DNA of 64,000 nucleotides. Source: CAADGY01 sp900696665 (lineage in GTDB: Bacteria; Acidobacteriota; Terriglobia; Bryobacterales; Bryobacteraceae). The first letter of the stretch is position 1. The number at the start of each line of letters is the position of its first letter. The stretch is taken from the NCBI GenBank assembly GCA_035063885.1, contig JAPSFM010000001.1:1-64000 (forward strand), written 5' to 3'. Positions 34,672 to 43,983 of the stretch are shown in pieces. The translations under genes were made by a program, and so were the position numbers. Under the pieces are notes generated by a model. The model was not told the origin of the DNA, did not search any database, and saw only the letters and a list, made by a program, of their open reading frames with translations.

Positions 34672-35694
34672 ATGCTGGAATCGATTTTACGCGACTTGGA
34701 GTGTAGCGCGCGCGAGCGGATCGCTGCCGCCAAAGCGCCTCAATATCTGGAAGCCGTGCGGATTGAGGTACTCGGCCGCAAGGGGACCCTGGCTCAGATC
34801 AGTAAGGAACTCGGAAAACTTGCTCCCGAAGAACGGGCGCGAATCGGAAAACTGCTCAACTCGGTCAAGCAGAACCTGGAGACGGCGCTCGATTCGAAGA
34901 AGGGCCAGTTCGATCACGAAGCGTTGCGGGAGCGCCTGGAATCGGAGTGGGTGGACCTGACGCTGCCTGCTCCCGGAACCCGGCCCGGCGCCCTGCATCC
35001 CATCACCCGCATCCAGACGGAAATCGAGGATCTCTTTATTTCATTGGGCTTCGCTGTCCTCGACGGACCGGAAGTAGAAACAGAGTACAACAATTTCGAT
35101 GCTCTGAACATCCCGCCACATCATCCCGCAAGGGACATGCAGGATACCTTTTGGCTGACGGACGGGCACCTGTTGCGCACGCACACCTCACCGGTCCAGG
35201 TTCGCGGCATGGAACGGCTAGGTCCGCCTTTGCGCATGATCGCGCCGGGACGCGTGTTTCGCAACGAGGAGGTTGATGCCTCGCATGAGCACACCTTCTA
35301 CCAGCTTGAAGGTATGATGATCGACCGCGATGTGTCCGTGGCACATCTCATCTTCTTCATGAAGACGCTGCTGAGCGCCATTTTCCATCGCGACGTCGAA
35401 GTACGGCTGCGCCCGGGTTATTTTCCCTTTGTCGAACCCGGCTTCGAACTGGACATTAAGTGCCTCATCTGTGGTGGAGGCGGATGCCCGGTTTGCAAGC
35501 AATCCGGTTGGGTCGAACTGCTTCCGTGCGGTTTGGTGCATCCGAATGTACTCCGTATGAGCGGAATCGATCCTGAGGAATGGAATGGTTTCGCTTTCGG
35601 CTTAGGTCTGACGCGTCTCGCCATGATGCGCTACGGCATTGACGACATACGGCTGCTCCAAAGCGGCGACCTTCGTTGCCTGACTCAGTTTTAG
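34672..35694 (+). CDS. pheS: Phenylalanine--tRNA ligase alpha subunit
   Basis: A 340-residue class II aminoacyl-tRNA synthetase subunit that charges tRNA-Phe together with PheT. The N-terminal coiled-coil arm (ARIGKLLNSVKQNLETALDS) is followed by motif 1 (GFAVLDGPEVETEYNNFDAL), motif 2 (RVFRNEEVDASHEHTFYQLE) and motif 3 (GFAFGLGLTRLAMMRYGI). A CX2C pair of cysteines (CLICGGGGCPVCKQSGW) forms a likely zinc-binding insert. It is followed by pheT after 12 bp. Confidence 0.97.
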   Translation: MLESILRDLECSARERIAAAKAPQYLEAVRIEVLGRKGTLAQISKELGKLAPEERARIGKLLNSVKQNLETALDSKKGQFDHEALRERLESEWVDLTLPAPGTRPGALHPITRIQTEIEDLFISLGFAVLDGPEVETEYNNFDALNIPPHHPARDMQDTFWLTDGHLLRTHTSPVQVRGMERLGPPLRMIAPGRVFRNEEVDASHEHTFYQLEGMMIDRDVSVAHLIFFMKTLLSAIFHRDVEVRLRPGYFPFVEPGFELDIKCLICGGGGCPVCKQSGWVELLPCGLVHPNVLRMSGIDPEEWNGFAFGLGLTRLAMMRYGIDDIRLLQSGDLRCLTQF

Positions 35695-35706
35695 CGCTGG
35701 AAAAGA

Positions 35707-37740
35707 ATGAAATTCTCCTACAACTGGATTCGTGAACTTGTTGACGGTCTCGATATCGACCCCAAACACCTGGAGCAGTTGATCACCATCAAAACCGCTG
35801 AATGCGAAGGTATTGAGCCTTTTGAGGGCAGCCAGCCGGGATGCGCGCCGGACAGCATTATTGAAATCGATAATAAGTCGATCACGCACCGGCCGGATCT
35901 TTGGGGTCATGCCGGCATGGCGCGGGAAGTGGCGGCGATCACGAGGAGGCCTTTTCTCGATCCCGTGCGAGTGGATCTGGTGCCTGCCGGTCCCTCTCCG
36001 GCGCGAATCTCTATTGAAGACTTCGAATTGTGTCCGCGATACAGCGCGCTGGTATTCGAGAACATCTCGGTCCAGCCGTCACCCGCATGGTTGCAATGCC
36101 GGCTGGAAGCCATTGGCCTGAATCCCATCAACAACATTGTCGACGTCACGAACTATGTGATGGCGGAGATCGCGCAGCCCATGCACGCTTTCGATGCGGA
36201 TAAGCTTCACGGCGACACAATCTTTGTGCGGCGGGCGCGCGCGGGCGAATGCCTCACTGCTCTGAACGAGGAGCGATACGAGTTGTCCACCGGGAATCTC
36301 GTCATCGCCGACGCTAAGGGTGCGATTGCTCTGGGCGGGGTTATCGGAGGGCTGGAAAGCGCAATCAGCGATGCCACCAAGCGGATCGTTCTCGAAAGCG
36401 CAAATTTCCAGGCGGTAGGCATTCGCAGGACCTCGGCCGAGTTGAAGCTCCGTACGGACGCTTCGATGCGCTTTGAAAAGTCGCAGGACCCGGCGAACAC
36501 CGTGCGCGGACTGGCTCGCGCCATTGAACTGCTGAACGAAGTCTGTCCCGGGATACGCCTCGTCGGCGGGCTCGCCGATCAGGCGCGGGAGATCGTACCG
36601 CCACCGGCTGTTTTGTTGCCGCTCGATTGGCTGGTGAGAAAGCTTGGGCTTGCCATTTCCGAAGAGGAAGTTCGAGACATCCTGGAGCGCCTGCAATTCG
36701 GAGTGGAAACATCCTCGCCCGGTGTTCTGTCAGTGACAGTGCCGGGTTGGCGGTCCACGCGAGACATTTCGATCAAGGATGACCTCGTGGAAGAGATCGG
36801 GCGTATGGTGGGATACGACACCATCACTCCAAGCGCACCCATGGTGACGGCAACCGTGCCGCCTGCGAACGAAGAGAGACTGTTTCATCACCGGGTGCGG
36901 GAGATGGCCGCGGCGCAAGGCTACACCGAAGTCTATAACTACTCGTTTATCAGCGAGGATATGGCGCGCGCTTTTCATTTGGAGCCGCATGCGCACCTCG
37001 AAATCGCCAACCCGATCAACTCCGATCAGCGATTAATGCGATGCAGCCTGCTGCCCGGCATTTGGAAGAATATCGAGGAGAACAGCAGGAACTATGACTC
37101 GTTCCGGCTGTTCGAAATCGGATTGGAAATTCATAAACGCGAGGATGCCGTCCGTCTGCCCGACGAAATTCCTCACCTGGCGGCGGCGGTATACGGCCGC
37201 GGAGACGGTGTCGACGGACTCTTCGAATTGAAGCGCCTGGCCGAGTGTTTGATGCCGGGTGCCGTTGTGGCGCGCTGTGAGCCGCGTCCATATGAGCACC
37301 CGCATCGCAGCGTTGCGCTTCGATGGCACGGCAGCGCCGTGGGACGGCTTTTCGAATTGCATCCTACGATGGTGGCGGGCCGCGCAGCTATTCTCGACGT
37401 GAACTTGCAGCTTGTGTACAAGCTGCAACCCGGCACCGCCATGTATAAGCCGATACGCCGTTTCCCATCGAGCGCTTTCGATCTCTCCGTCATCATTGGC
37501 CTTCGGGATGAAGTGGGGCGCGTGGGGGAACTGTTGGCCCAGTTTGCCGGGCCCAATCTGGAAGCTCTGGAGTTCGTTCGCCAATACTCTGGTCCGCCAC
37601 TCGCCGCCGGTCAAAAAAGCGTTTCTTATCGCATGACCCTCGCTGCCGCAGATCGCACACTTTCCGCCAGCGAAGTCAGTGCTGTCCGGAACGGCATTAT
37701 CGAGGCGATGCGGGCGAAGGGATATGATTTAAGGATTTGA
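35707..37740 (+). CDS. pheT: Phenylalanine--tRNA ligase beta subunit, short form
   Basis: A 677-residue PheT, shorter than the usual 800 or so. The N-terminus MKFSYNWIRELVDG passes from TAECEGIEPFE (residues 30-40) straight to IIEIDNKSITHRPDLWGHAG (51-70), so the EMAP-II-like tRNA-binding domain normally found there is absent. The B3/B4 editing module (LNPINNIVDVTNYVM, MHAFDADKLHGDTI), B5 domain, catalytic-like core and C-terminal FDX-ACB anticodon domain (RRFPSSAFDLSVIIGL) are all present. The frame is intact, so the loss looks ancestral rather than a recent mutation. Confidence 0.94.
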   Translation: MKFSYNWIRELVDGLDIDPKHLEQLITIKTAECEGIEPFEGSQPGCAPDSIIEIDNKSITHRPDLWGHAGMAREVAAITRRPFLDPVRVDLVPAGPSPARISIEDFELCPRYSALVFENISVQPSPAWLQCRLEAIGLNPINNIVDVTNYVMAEIAQPMHAFDADKLHGDTIFVRRARAGECLTALNEERYELSTGNLVIADAKGAIALGGVIGGLESAISDATKRIVLESANFQAVGIRRTSAELKLRTDASMRFEKSQDPANTVRGLARAIELLNEVCPGIRLVGGLADQAREIVPPPAVLLPLDWLVRKLGLAISEEEVRDILERLQFGVETSSPGVLSVTVPGWRSTRDISIKDDLVEEIGRMVGYDTITPSAPMVTATVPPANEERLFHHRVREMAAAQGYTEVYNYSFISEDMARAFHLEPHAHLEIANPINSDQRLMRCSLLPGIWKNIEENSRNYDSFRLFEIGLEIHKREDAVRLPDEIPHLAAAVYGRGDGVDGLFELKRLAECLMPGAVVARCEPRPYEHPHRSVALRWHGSAVGRLFELHPTMVAGRAAILDVNLQLVYKLQPGTAMYKPIRRFPSSAFDLSVIIGLRDEVGRVGELLAQFAGPNLEALEFVRQYSGPPLAAGQKSVSYRMTLAAADRTLSASEVSAVRNGIIEAMRAKGYDLRI

Positions 37741-37749
37741 GGCCGTTCC

Positions 37750-38763
37750 ATGAACCGGCGTGTATTTATGGCGATGCCCGGGGCGTTCGCCCCGTTCCCG
37801 AAAACAGGCGACGCTATCCGTCCGACCGCGTTGAAGCCCGGCGACACCGTCGGACTCATCACGCCCGCGACCTACGTTTCCGATCCCGATGCGCTGGCCA
37901 CGGCCGAACGCACCCTCCGGTATTTCGGTCTGGAACCGAAATTTGGAGCGAACGTGCGCAAAAGGAGCGGTTATCTCGGTGGGACGGTGGAAGAGCGCAT
38001 CGAAGATCTGCACTCCATGTTTCGCGATCCGGATGTGAAGGGCGTATTCGCAATTCGGGGAGGATATGGCTCCGGCCAACTTCTGGACCGCATCGACTAC
38101 GACCTGATTCGAAAAAACCCTAAGGTCTTTCTGGGCTACAGCGACATAACAACCCTGCTGATTGCAATCCGTCAGCGGGCGGGGCTGGTGACGTTCCACG
38201 GGCCTGTTGTTTTGTCGAAGTTTTCCGACTATACGCAGAACCACTTACGGAAGGCCCTGTTTGCCGCCGAGCCGGTAGGAGTGGTTACAAACCCGCCTGA
38301 GTCCAATAAGCTGCGGCCCGTACACACGCTTCGCACCATCCGCCCCGGGATGGCATCGGGCGAATTGATCGGCGGCAACCTCAGCCTGGTCGCGGCCACG
38401 ATGGGCACTCCTTATGAGATCCAGACGGCGGGCCGCATTCTGTTTCTCGAAGATGTGGGCGAGGAGCCTTACAGCATCGACCGCATGCTGACACAACTCC
38501 GGTTGGGCGGTAAGCTTTCCGCCGCCGCTGGGATTGTTTTCGGCGAGTGCCGCAACTGCCAGCCACGCGAGTGCGGTCCGTCATTCGAATCAACCCTGTC
38601 CGTTGGAGAAGTGCTGGACAGCATTCTGGGTGAAATGAAAGTACCTGTCCTGACGGGGCTGACCATCGGCCACACCGAGGATCAACTGACGCTCCCGGAA
38701 GGCGTTCATGCCACTTTGGATGCGGACCGCGGGGAACTCACGATCGGACAGGCCGTGGCCTGA
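37750..38763 (+). CDS. LD-carboxypeptidase, peptidase family S66
   Basis: A 337-residue S66 peptidase related to LdcA and MccF. LdcA trims the terminal D-Ala from murein tetrapeptides during recycling. The family opening PGDTVGLITPATY, the segment FAIRGGYGSGQLLDRIDYDL and the nucleophile Ser in KVFLGYSDITTLL are clear, with the C-terminal LTGLTIGHTEDQLTLPEG holding the catalytic His. The start is a Met-Asn-Arg-Arg run with only a weak hydrophobic stretch, so export is uncertain. It follows pheT by 9 bp. Confidence 0.88.
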   Translation: MNRRVFMAMPGAFAPFPKTGDAIRPTALKPGDTVGLITPATYVSDPDALATAERTLRYFGLEPKFGANVRKRSGYLGGTVEERIEDLHSMFRDPDVKGVFAIRGGYGSGQLLDRIDYDLIRKNPKVFLGYSDITTLLIAIRQRAGLVTFHGPVVLSKFSDYTQNHLRKALFAAEPVGVVTNPPESNKLRPVHTLRTIRPGMASGELIGGNLSLVAATMGTPYEIQTAGRILFLEDVGEEPYSIDRMLTQLRLGGKLSAAAGIVFGECRNCQPRECGPSFESTLSVGEVLDSILGEMKVPVLTGLTIGHTEDQLTLPEGVHATLDADRGELTIGQAVA

Positions 38764-38797
38764 ACGCTCTCTGTCCAGTCAAGGCCCGATCTTCGGC

Positions 38798-41700
38798 TTA
38801 CCAAAGCAGCTTCAGGGCGAACTGGATCTCGCGCGCCGGTCCCGCGCTTCGGATTTGCCCGAAGCCGGATGCGTTCACCACCGCCACGGGATCGGAGCAG
38901 CCCCAGGTGGTATCAATGCACCCGAGCCGCACCTGGTTGAAGAGGTTGAAGAACTCCGACCGGAACTGAAGCCGGAAACGCTCGTTCAACCGGAAGTCCT
39001 TAATCGCGGAAAAATCGGTGATACTCATTCCCGGACCGCTGATGATATTCCGGCCCGAGTCGCCATAGACTCCACGCGGTACCTGATTCGTCGGTATAAA
39101 GGCGCCGGTGTTGAAGAATTGGGCGATCATGTCCGCGCGGTTTGCATGGTCCCGTGTGACCGTGGCGCCGGACTTCAACATCGCGTGCTGCTGCCCGCCG
39201 CTGACGCCATCCTGAGCGACATCGTCGCCCATGTATACCGTGAAAGGAGCACCGCTTTGCAGCGTGTGAATTCCGGTAAACGTCCAGTCCTCCAAAAGGG
39301 TTTTCTGCAACGCTCCGTTCCATTTCCGGGTGGGCGACCACAGCCAGGAGGCGACAAACGCATGACGCCGGTCGAAATCCGAACGCCCGCGGTTCGACTT
39401 CATGTCGAAAGGATTGGCAAGCGGCCAGTTGCCAATGTTCTGCCGGACGATGTCGATTGATTTTGCCAGCGAATACGACGCGGACACGGAAACGCCGCGC
39501 GAGAAGCGTTTGATCACCTGGGTCTGGAAGGAGTGATACCAACTGCGGAAGTTGGTGGTCAGCTCATACACGTTCGGAGCCAGAATGCCCGGCGCCAGGC
39601 TGACGCGGTTGTTCACATTCTGAAGCGACGGCGGAGCACCGGTGATTGGATCGTTAACGTAACGAGCCGGATTCGGCGACCACCATCCATCGAGGTGTGT
39701 GCCGATCTTGCCGATATAGGCGCCCTGCAGCATGATGTCCGAAGTCAATTGCCGTTGCAGCGTAAGATTCCAGCTCTGGATATAGGGCGTCGTGAGGTCA
39801 CTCGAGACGAACAAGCCCGCCATCGGCAGTGGGAACAAGCTGCAGCGCTGGCCTGGGAAGGCCGGGATCTCAACACATCCGAAGCCGCCTTCTCCTGGAA
39901 CTACTGGCGGTGGAGTCAGGCCCAATGACCCAAAGGGGTTCTCGGCGCGCCCGTCGAAAATCTGGAAGTTCCCGGCCCACGGCGCGCCCTCCTGCGAGAC
40001 GGAGTCCGCCTTGATGTAGTCGTAGAAAATCCCGTAGGAACCGCGAAGGCTCGTTCTTCCATCGCCGGAAATATCCCAGGCAAATCCGAAGCGCGGCGCG
40101 AAATTGTTTTTGTCCGGACCGCTGATGCCTCTGGGCACACCAGGGTCTCCGGCGAATAACACGCCCGGCGGCGCGTCGGGGAATCGCGTCGATCGCGCGT
40201 TCGTTCCAATGGCGGCAAGGCTCGTTAAGCGATCGTATTTATCCACCCAGGGGAAGAAGGGCTCATACCGGACGCCGTAGGTCAGCGTCACCCTTGGATG
40301 TACCTTGAATTCGTCCTGGAAGAAGAAGCTCGGCGCATCCTGGTAGTTATCGTTCGTTCGAACGCCGAATCCGCCTCTGACCGTTCTGAACGCTCCCAGC
40401 AGGAAATCCGCCATGGGGTCGCCCGAGCGGCTGCCGTTGAAAGACATGCTGGTAGCGCCCAGGAAAATTTGTAGATTCGTCAGGTGGAGCCATTCCCCGC
40501 CGAACTTCAGGTTGTGCCTGCCTTTGGTCCAACTAACTTGATCCCGGAATTGCCAGTTGTTGCTCACGTGCGTGTACACGCTCCGGCTGCCGAAGTTCGG
40601 GCCGCCCGAAATACTGACGCCAAGCCGCCCGGTAGGCGTGTAGAGCGGCATATTCACGCCAATCTGTTCGTGAGGTACCGTATTGTCGGCGTTGGATTCG
40701 TGGACCGGACGCAAGAACGTGACCGTGATCTGGTTCAACAGGTTGGGACTGAAGGTTGAGGTCGCGTTGAGGACGGCCATGGTGGTCTGCTGGTTCGTGA
40801 AGGTCCCAAGGTATCCTGGGACATTTCCGCTCACGAGTTCCGGTCTGATCATACGATTCCGATCTACGAAGACCTGGCCCGACAGGATATGTTTCGCACT
40901 GATATTCCAGTCGCCGCGGATCATGTACATATCGCCGTTGCGGGGCCTTGGGTCCAACACCACCACGCGATTGGTAGGCGAGAGCGGTATCAAAGGCAGG
41001 AGGTTTTGTGCCAACGGGCTGATGCATCCCGGACTGATGATGTTGCCGGAAACACAGGGTCTGCCGGACGGATCCGTGAAAGGCTGTCCGGTAAGAGTAT
41101 CGGCTGGATTTGTCAAAGGCCGGCCCAATGCAGTGAAATCTCCGGTGCGTTGCGCGGGAGAAGGTACATCCGCCGACACGCCAACAGCCTCGGCGCGGTC
41201 CCGCAGCCCCTGATAAGAACCGAAAATGAAGACCTTATCTTTCCGGATAGGGCCTCCAGCGGCAAAACCAAACTGGTTCTGGATCTTGGTGGGAACCCGC
41301 GATGCGAAAAAGTTGCGGGCGTTGAGATGATTGTTTCTCAAAAACTCCCAGACGGAGCCGTGAAATTCGTTGGTGCCGGACTTCGACACCACGTTCACCT
41401 GCGAGCCGGCGTTGCGTCCGTACTCCGCCGAGAAACTCTGCGTCTGAATGCTGAATTCCCGCAAAGCATCCGGAGGCGGATAGTTCAACCCGGTGTTCCG
41501 GGAGGGGTGAACGAAGATGCCCCCATTGAAGGTGAACATGTTCTGCGTGGTGACGCTTCCGTTGACATTCATCAGCGGGCCGCTGCGCGAATCGGACAGT
41601 TGTTGCGGTGCGACAACGCTCAGAATTCCAGGCAGGGTCGCCGCCAGTGAGATGACGTTGCGTCCGTTCAGTGGGAGGTCTACCACGCGCCGGTCATCCA

Positions 41701-42115
41701 CCAGGCCGGACAGGGCGGGCGAGCGTGTATCGACGAGCGGAGCCGTAGCCATTACTTCCACGGATTCTGTGAGCTGCCCCAGTTTGAGGCCGAGATCGAC
41801 ACGTAAATTCTGGTTCACAGCCAGTGAAATCCCGGTTCGAACCAGCCGTTGAAATCCTTCTTTTTCTCCCGCCAACGCGTAAAGACCCGGAGGCAGCGCA
41901 TTGAATACGTAATATCCCAGATCATTTGATTGCGCCGTGCGGGAAACATTCTGTTCAATCAGTGTTGTGGTGATGCTGGCGCCCGGAATAGCCGCACCTG
42001 TCGGATCTGTCACGAAACCACTGATGGTGCCAGTCACCTGTGCATTGGCAGTTGAAGTGATGGCGAAGGCCGAAAATCCCGCGAGCAATATTGCGCAAGC
42101 ATTCAGTTTTGACAT
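38798..42115 (-). CDS. TonB-dependent receptor with carboxypeptidase-regulatory-like domain
   Basis: A 1105-residue outer-membrane protein of the Oar-like family that is abundant in Acidobacteria. Signal peptide (NACAILLAGFSAFAITSTAN), then a carboxypeptidase-regulatory-like Ig domain (GTISGFVTDPTGAAIPGASI), a plug domain (VVDLPLNGRNVISLAATLPG), a PEYSAEYGRNAG-like plug end and a long barrel ending in EIQFALKLLW. It probably imports or binds large substrates using TonB energy, but the ligand cannot be read. There are no neighbouring SusD or glycosidase genes. The gene is monocistronic, and a TTGACA box lies about 80 bp upstream (42197-42192), with no clear -10. Confidence 0.92.
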   Translation of the reverse strand: MSKLNACAILLAGFSAFAITSTANAQVTGTISGFVTDPTGAAIPGASITTTLIEQNVSRTAQSNDLGYYVFNALPPGLYALAGEKEGFQRLVRTGISLAVNQNLRVDLGLKLGQLTESVEVMATAPLVDTRSPALSGLVDDRRVVDLPLNGRNVISLAATLPGILSVVAPQQLSDSRSGPLMNVNGSVTTQNMFTFNGGIFVHPSRNTGLNYPPPDALREFSIQTQSFSAEYGRNAGSQVNVVSKSGTNEFHGSVWEFLRNNHLNARNFFASRVPTKIQNQFGFAAGGPIRKDKVFIFGSYQGLRDRAEAVGVSADVPSPAQRTGDFTALGRPLTNPADTLTGQPFTDPSGRPCVSGNIISPGCISPLAQNLLPLIPLSPTNRVVVLDPRPRNGDMYMIRGDWNISAKHILSGQVFVDRNRMIRPELVSGNVPGYLGTFTNQQTTMAVLNATSTFSPNLLNQITVTFLRPVHESNADNTVPHEQIGVNMPLYTPTGRLGVSISGGPNFGSRSVYTHVSNNWQFRDQVSWTKGRHNLKFGGEWLHLTNLQIFLGATSMSFNGSRSGDPMADFLLGAFRTVRGGFGVRTNDNYQDAPSFFFQDEFKVHPRVTLTYGVRYEPFFPWVDKYDRLTSLAAIGTNARSTRFPDAPPGVLFAGDPGVPRGISGPDKNNFAPRFGFAWDISGDGRTSLRGSYGIFYDYIKADSVSQEGAPWAGNFQIFDGRAENPFGSLGLTPPPVVPGEGGFGCVEIPAFPGQRCSLFPLPMAGLFVSSDLTTPYIQSWNLTLQRQLTSDIMLQGAYIGKIGTHLDGWWSPNPARYVNDPITGAPPSLQNVNNRVSLAPGILAPNVYELTTNFRSWYHSFQTQVIKRFSRGVSVSASYSLAKSIDIVRQNIGNWPLANPFDMKSNRGRSDFDRRHAFVASWLWSPTRKWNGALQKTLLEDWTFTGIHTLQSGAPFTVYMGDDVAQDGVSGGQQHAMLKSGATVTRDHANRADMIAQFFNTGAFIPTNQVPRGVYGDSGRNIISGPGMSITDFSAIKDFRLNERFRLQFRSEFFNLFNQVRLGCIDTTWGCSDPVAVVNASGFGQIRSAGPAREIQFALKLLW

Positions 42116-42207
42116 AGGAACCTCAATGCCGGGCCGCGCCTCTGAGCCGCGACTGGTTTATGAGGTCAAGTGGACCGCAATTCCCCGCGAATGTCAACCC
42201 AGAAGGG

Positions 42208-42236
42208 GTATTAATCAGAAAATTGTGTGTTAATAC
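42208..42236 (-). repeat. AT-rich inverted repeat after etfA
   Basis: A perfect 7-bp inverted repeat, GTATTAA and TTAATAC with a 15-base loop, begins at the etfA stop codon. On the etfA strand no T-run follows, so it is not a standard terminator. It could bind a regulator of the TonB receptor gene on the same strand downstream, or slow 3' decay of the etf message. The rest of the 120-bp gap holds only the TTGACA box noted with the receptor. Confidence 0.3.
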
Positions 42237-43210
42237 TACCGAATTTTTTTGAGTTCTTTTACCAGAGCAGGGACTACTTCGAAGAGATCTCCCTGAATAC
42301 CGTAATCCGCCACTTCAAAGATAGGCGCATTTTCATCCTTGTTGATGGCCACAATCGTCCTGGCGCCCTTCATGCCCACCAGGTGTTGAATGGCGCCCGA
42401 TATGCCGACGGCGATATAGAGCTTTGGCGAAACGGTTTGTCCGGAACTGCCCACCTGCCTCTCCATGGGAAGCCATCCGTTATCGCAGATCGGTCTGGAA
42501 GCAGCGAGTTCCGCGTTCAAGGTTCTTGCGAGCTCTTCCACCAAAGGAAGATTATCTTTTTCCTTGATGCCGCGTCCTACCGACACAATGATATCGGCGG
42601 TAGTGAGATCTACGGCGCGCTCCGCCTCCCGGAAGGGTGGTTCGGGTTTGTTGCGAATGGAAGCGGCGTTCAACTCGGGAGTAAACGCCTCTACAGTTGC
42701 CTGCCCGCGGGCCAGGCGGTCTGAGCGGTACGCTCCGGCCTGTATCGAGGCGAAGTGCGGTCCGCTTCCCAATGCCCGTAGATCGCCATTCAGCTTGCCC
42801 TGAAAATACTGCCGCACCAGGGTCAAAGATCCTGATTCGACACGGTGCCCAATCACATCGCTCACAAGCGCCTGGCTGAATCGCGTAGCGAGCTTGGGAG
42901 CGAAATCGCGTGCCTGGTAGGTGTGCGGGAATAACACCAGTGACGGCTTCTTCGCTTTTAGAACGGCTTCCAGAGCGGCAGTGTATCCATCGGCAGTGTA
43001 GTTTTCAAGCAGTGGATGCTCAACGGTGTAGACTATTTCAAGATCAGCGCCGCGCAATTCGCCGGCCAGCTTCGACAGACCGTTCCCGAGCACTGCGGCG
43101 GAAGCGCGGGCACCCATGTCTGCCGCGATCTGCTGCCCCGCGGACAGAGCTTCGAAAGACATGCGGTTCCAATCGCCGCCGTACTGCTCCATCACAACGA
43201 GCACGCTCAT
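42236..43210 (-). CDS. etfA: Electron transfer flavoprotein alpha subunit
   Basis: A 324-residue EtfA that holds FAD and carries electrons from acyl-CoA dehydrogenases to the quinone pool. The C-terminal FAD domain shows IIVSVGRGIKEKDNLPLVEE, VGSSGQTVSPKLYIAVGISG and IQHLVGMKGARTIVAINKDE, all canonical. The N-terminal domain has the usual alpha/beta fold. The start overlaps the etfB stop by 4 bp (ATGA). Confidence 0.95.
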   Translation of the reverse strand: MSVLVVMEQYGGDWNRMSFEALSAGQQIAADMGARASAAVLGNGLSKLAGELRGADLEIVYTVEHPLLENYTADGYTAALEAVLKAKKPSLVLFPHTYQARDFAPKLATRFSQALVSDVIGHRVESGSLTLVRQYFQGKLNGDLRALGSGPHFASIQAGAYRSDRLARGQATVEAFTPELNAASIRNKPEPPFREAERAVDLTTADIIVSVGRGIKEKDNLPLVEELARTLNAELAASRPICDNGWLPMERQVGSSGQTVSPKLYIAVGISGAIQHLVGMKGARTIVAINKDENAPIFEVADYGIQGDLFEVVPALVKELKKIR

Positions 43211-43977
43211 AGGACGCGGGCCTCAAAGCGCAGTTTCTCCACCAGCGCCGCGGCAGCCTCCGCCGGGGTTCCGTCGAGCATCTGGGTCTCTTTCGTCTTT
43301 TGAGGAAGATAAACCTTCTCCACCGACAGCACCGGCGCGGCCAGCCCGCCCAACTCGGCCGCACTCAAACGCTTTACCTCTTTGGTTCTGGCTTTCTTGA
43401 TCCCCATCAGCGTGGCGTACCGCAGCTTGCTGATGCCCGATTGAATCGTCAATACGGCCGGCAGCGGCAATTCCATCCACTGGAACCAGCCATTTTCGAG
43501 TTCCCGCTTTACACGAACGGAACTGCCGGCCGCTTCGACCTGCATGATGATTGTCGAGTGCGGAAATCCCAACAACTCCGCCATAATGACCCCCGTCTGT
43601 CCGTATCCGAGGTCATCCGATTGCAGGCCCGTCAGTACCAGGTCCGGCTGTTCCGACCTGATGGCCGACGCCAGCAGCCGGGCGATGCCCAGGGAATCGG
43701 CCGCACCGAGGTCGTCTGACTCGACGTGAATGGCGCGGTCCGCGCCTTTCGCCAGCGCTTCCCGAATGGCTTGCGATACCCGGGCGGGACCGGCGCATAG
43801 CGCGATCACCTCACCTCCATATCGCTCTTTCAATTGGAGCGCTTCTTCGAGGGCGTAAGCATCCGGCTCGTTGACCTCGAAGCTCAGTTCCGACTCACGA
43901 ATCCATTTGCCCGAAGCGTCCACTTGCAGCACGGAGTCCCTCACCGGGACCTGCTTGATGGCAACGATGATTTTCAT
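43207..43977 (-). CDS. etfB: Electron transfer flavoprotein beta subunit
   Basis: A 256-residue EtfB with the N-terminal IIVAIKQVPVRDSVLQVD, SFEVNEPDAYALEEALQLKE and the AMP-binding region LVLTGLQSDDLGYGQTG. The C-terminal arm that wraps EtfA (KEVKRLSAAELG) is present. It pairs with etfA and follows fabF by 6 bp, so etf and fatty-acid genes may be read together, which suits a flow of acyl-CoA electrons. Confidence 0.95.
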   Translation of the reverse strand: MKIIVAIKQVPVRDSVLQVDASGKWIRESELSFEVNEPDAYALEEALQLKERYGGEVIALCAGPARVSQAIREALAKGADRAIHVESDDLGAADSLGIARLLASAIRSEQPDLVLTGLQSDDLGYGQTGVIMAELLGFPHSTIIMQVEAAGSSVRVKRELENGWFQWMELPLPAVLTIQSGISKLRYATLMGIKKARTKEVKRLSAAELGGLAAPVLSVEKVYLPQKTKETQMLDGTPAEAAAALVEKLRFEARVL

Positions 43978-43983
43978 GCGTGC

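Noticed and set aside
38708..39460. 250-codon plus-strand frame
   Set aside because: Antisense to the TonB-dependent receptor barrel end; no motif.
40889..41650. 253-codon plus-strand frame
   Set aside because: Antisense shadow within the same receptor.
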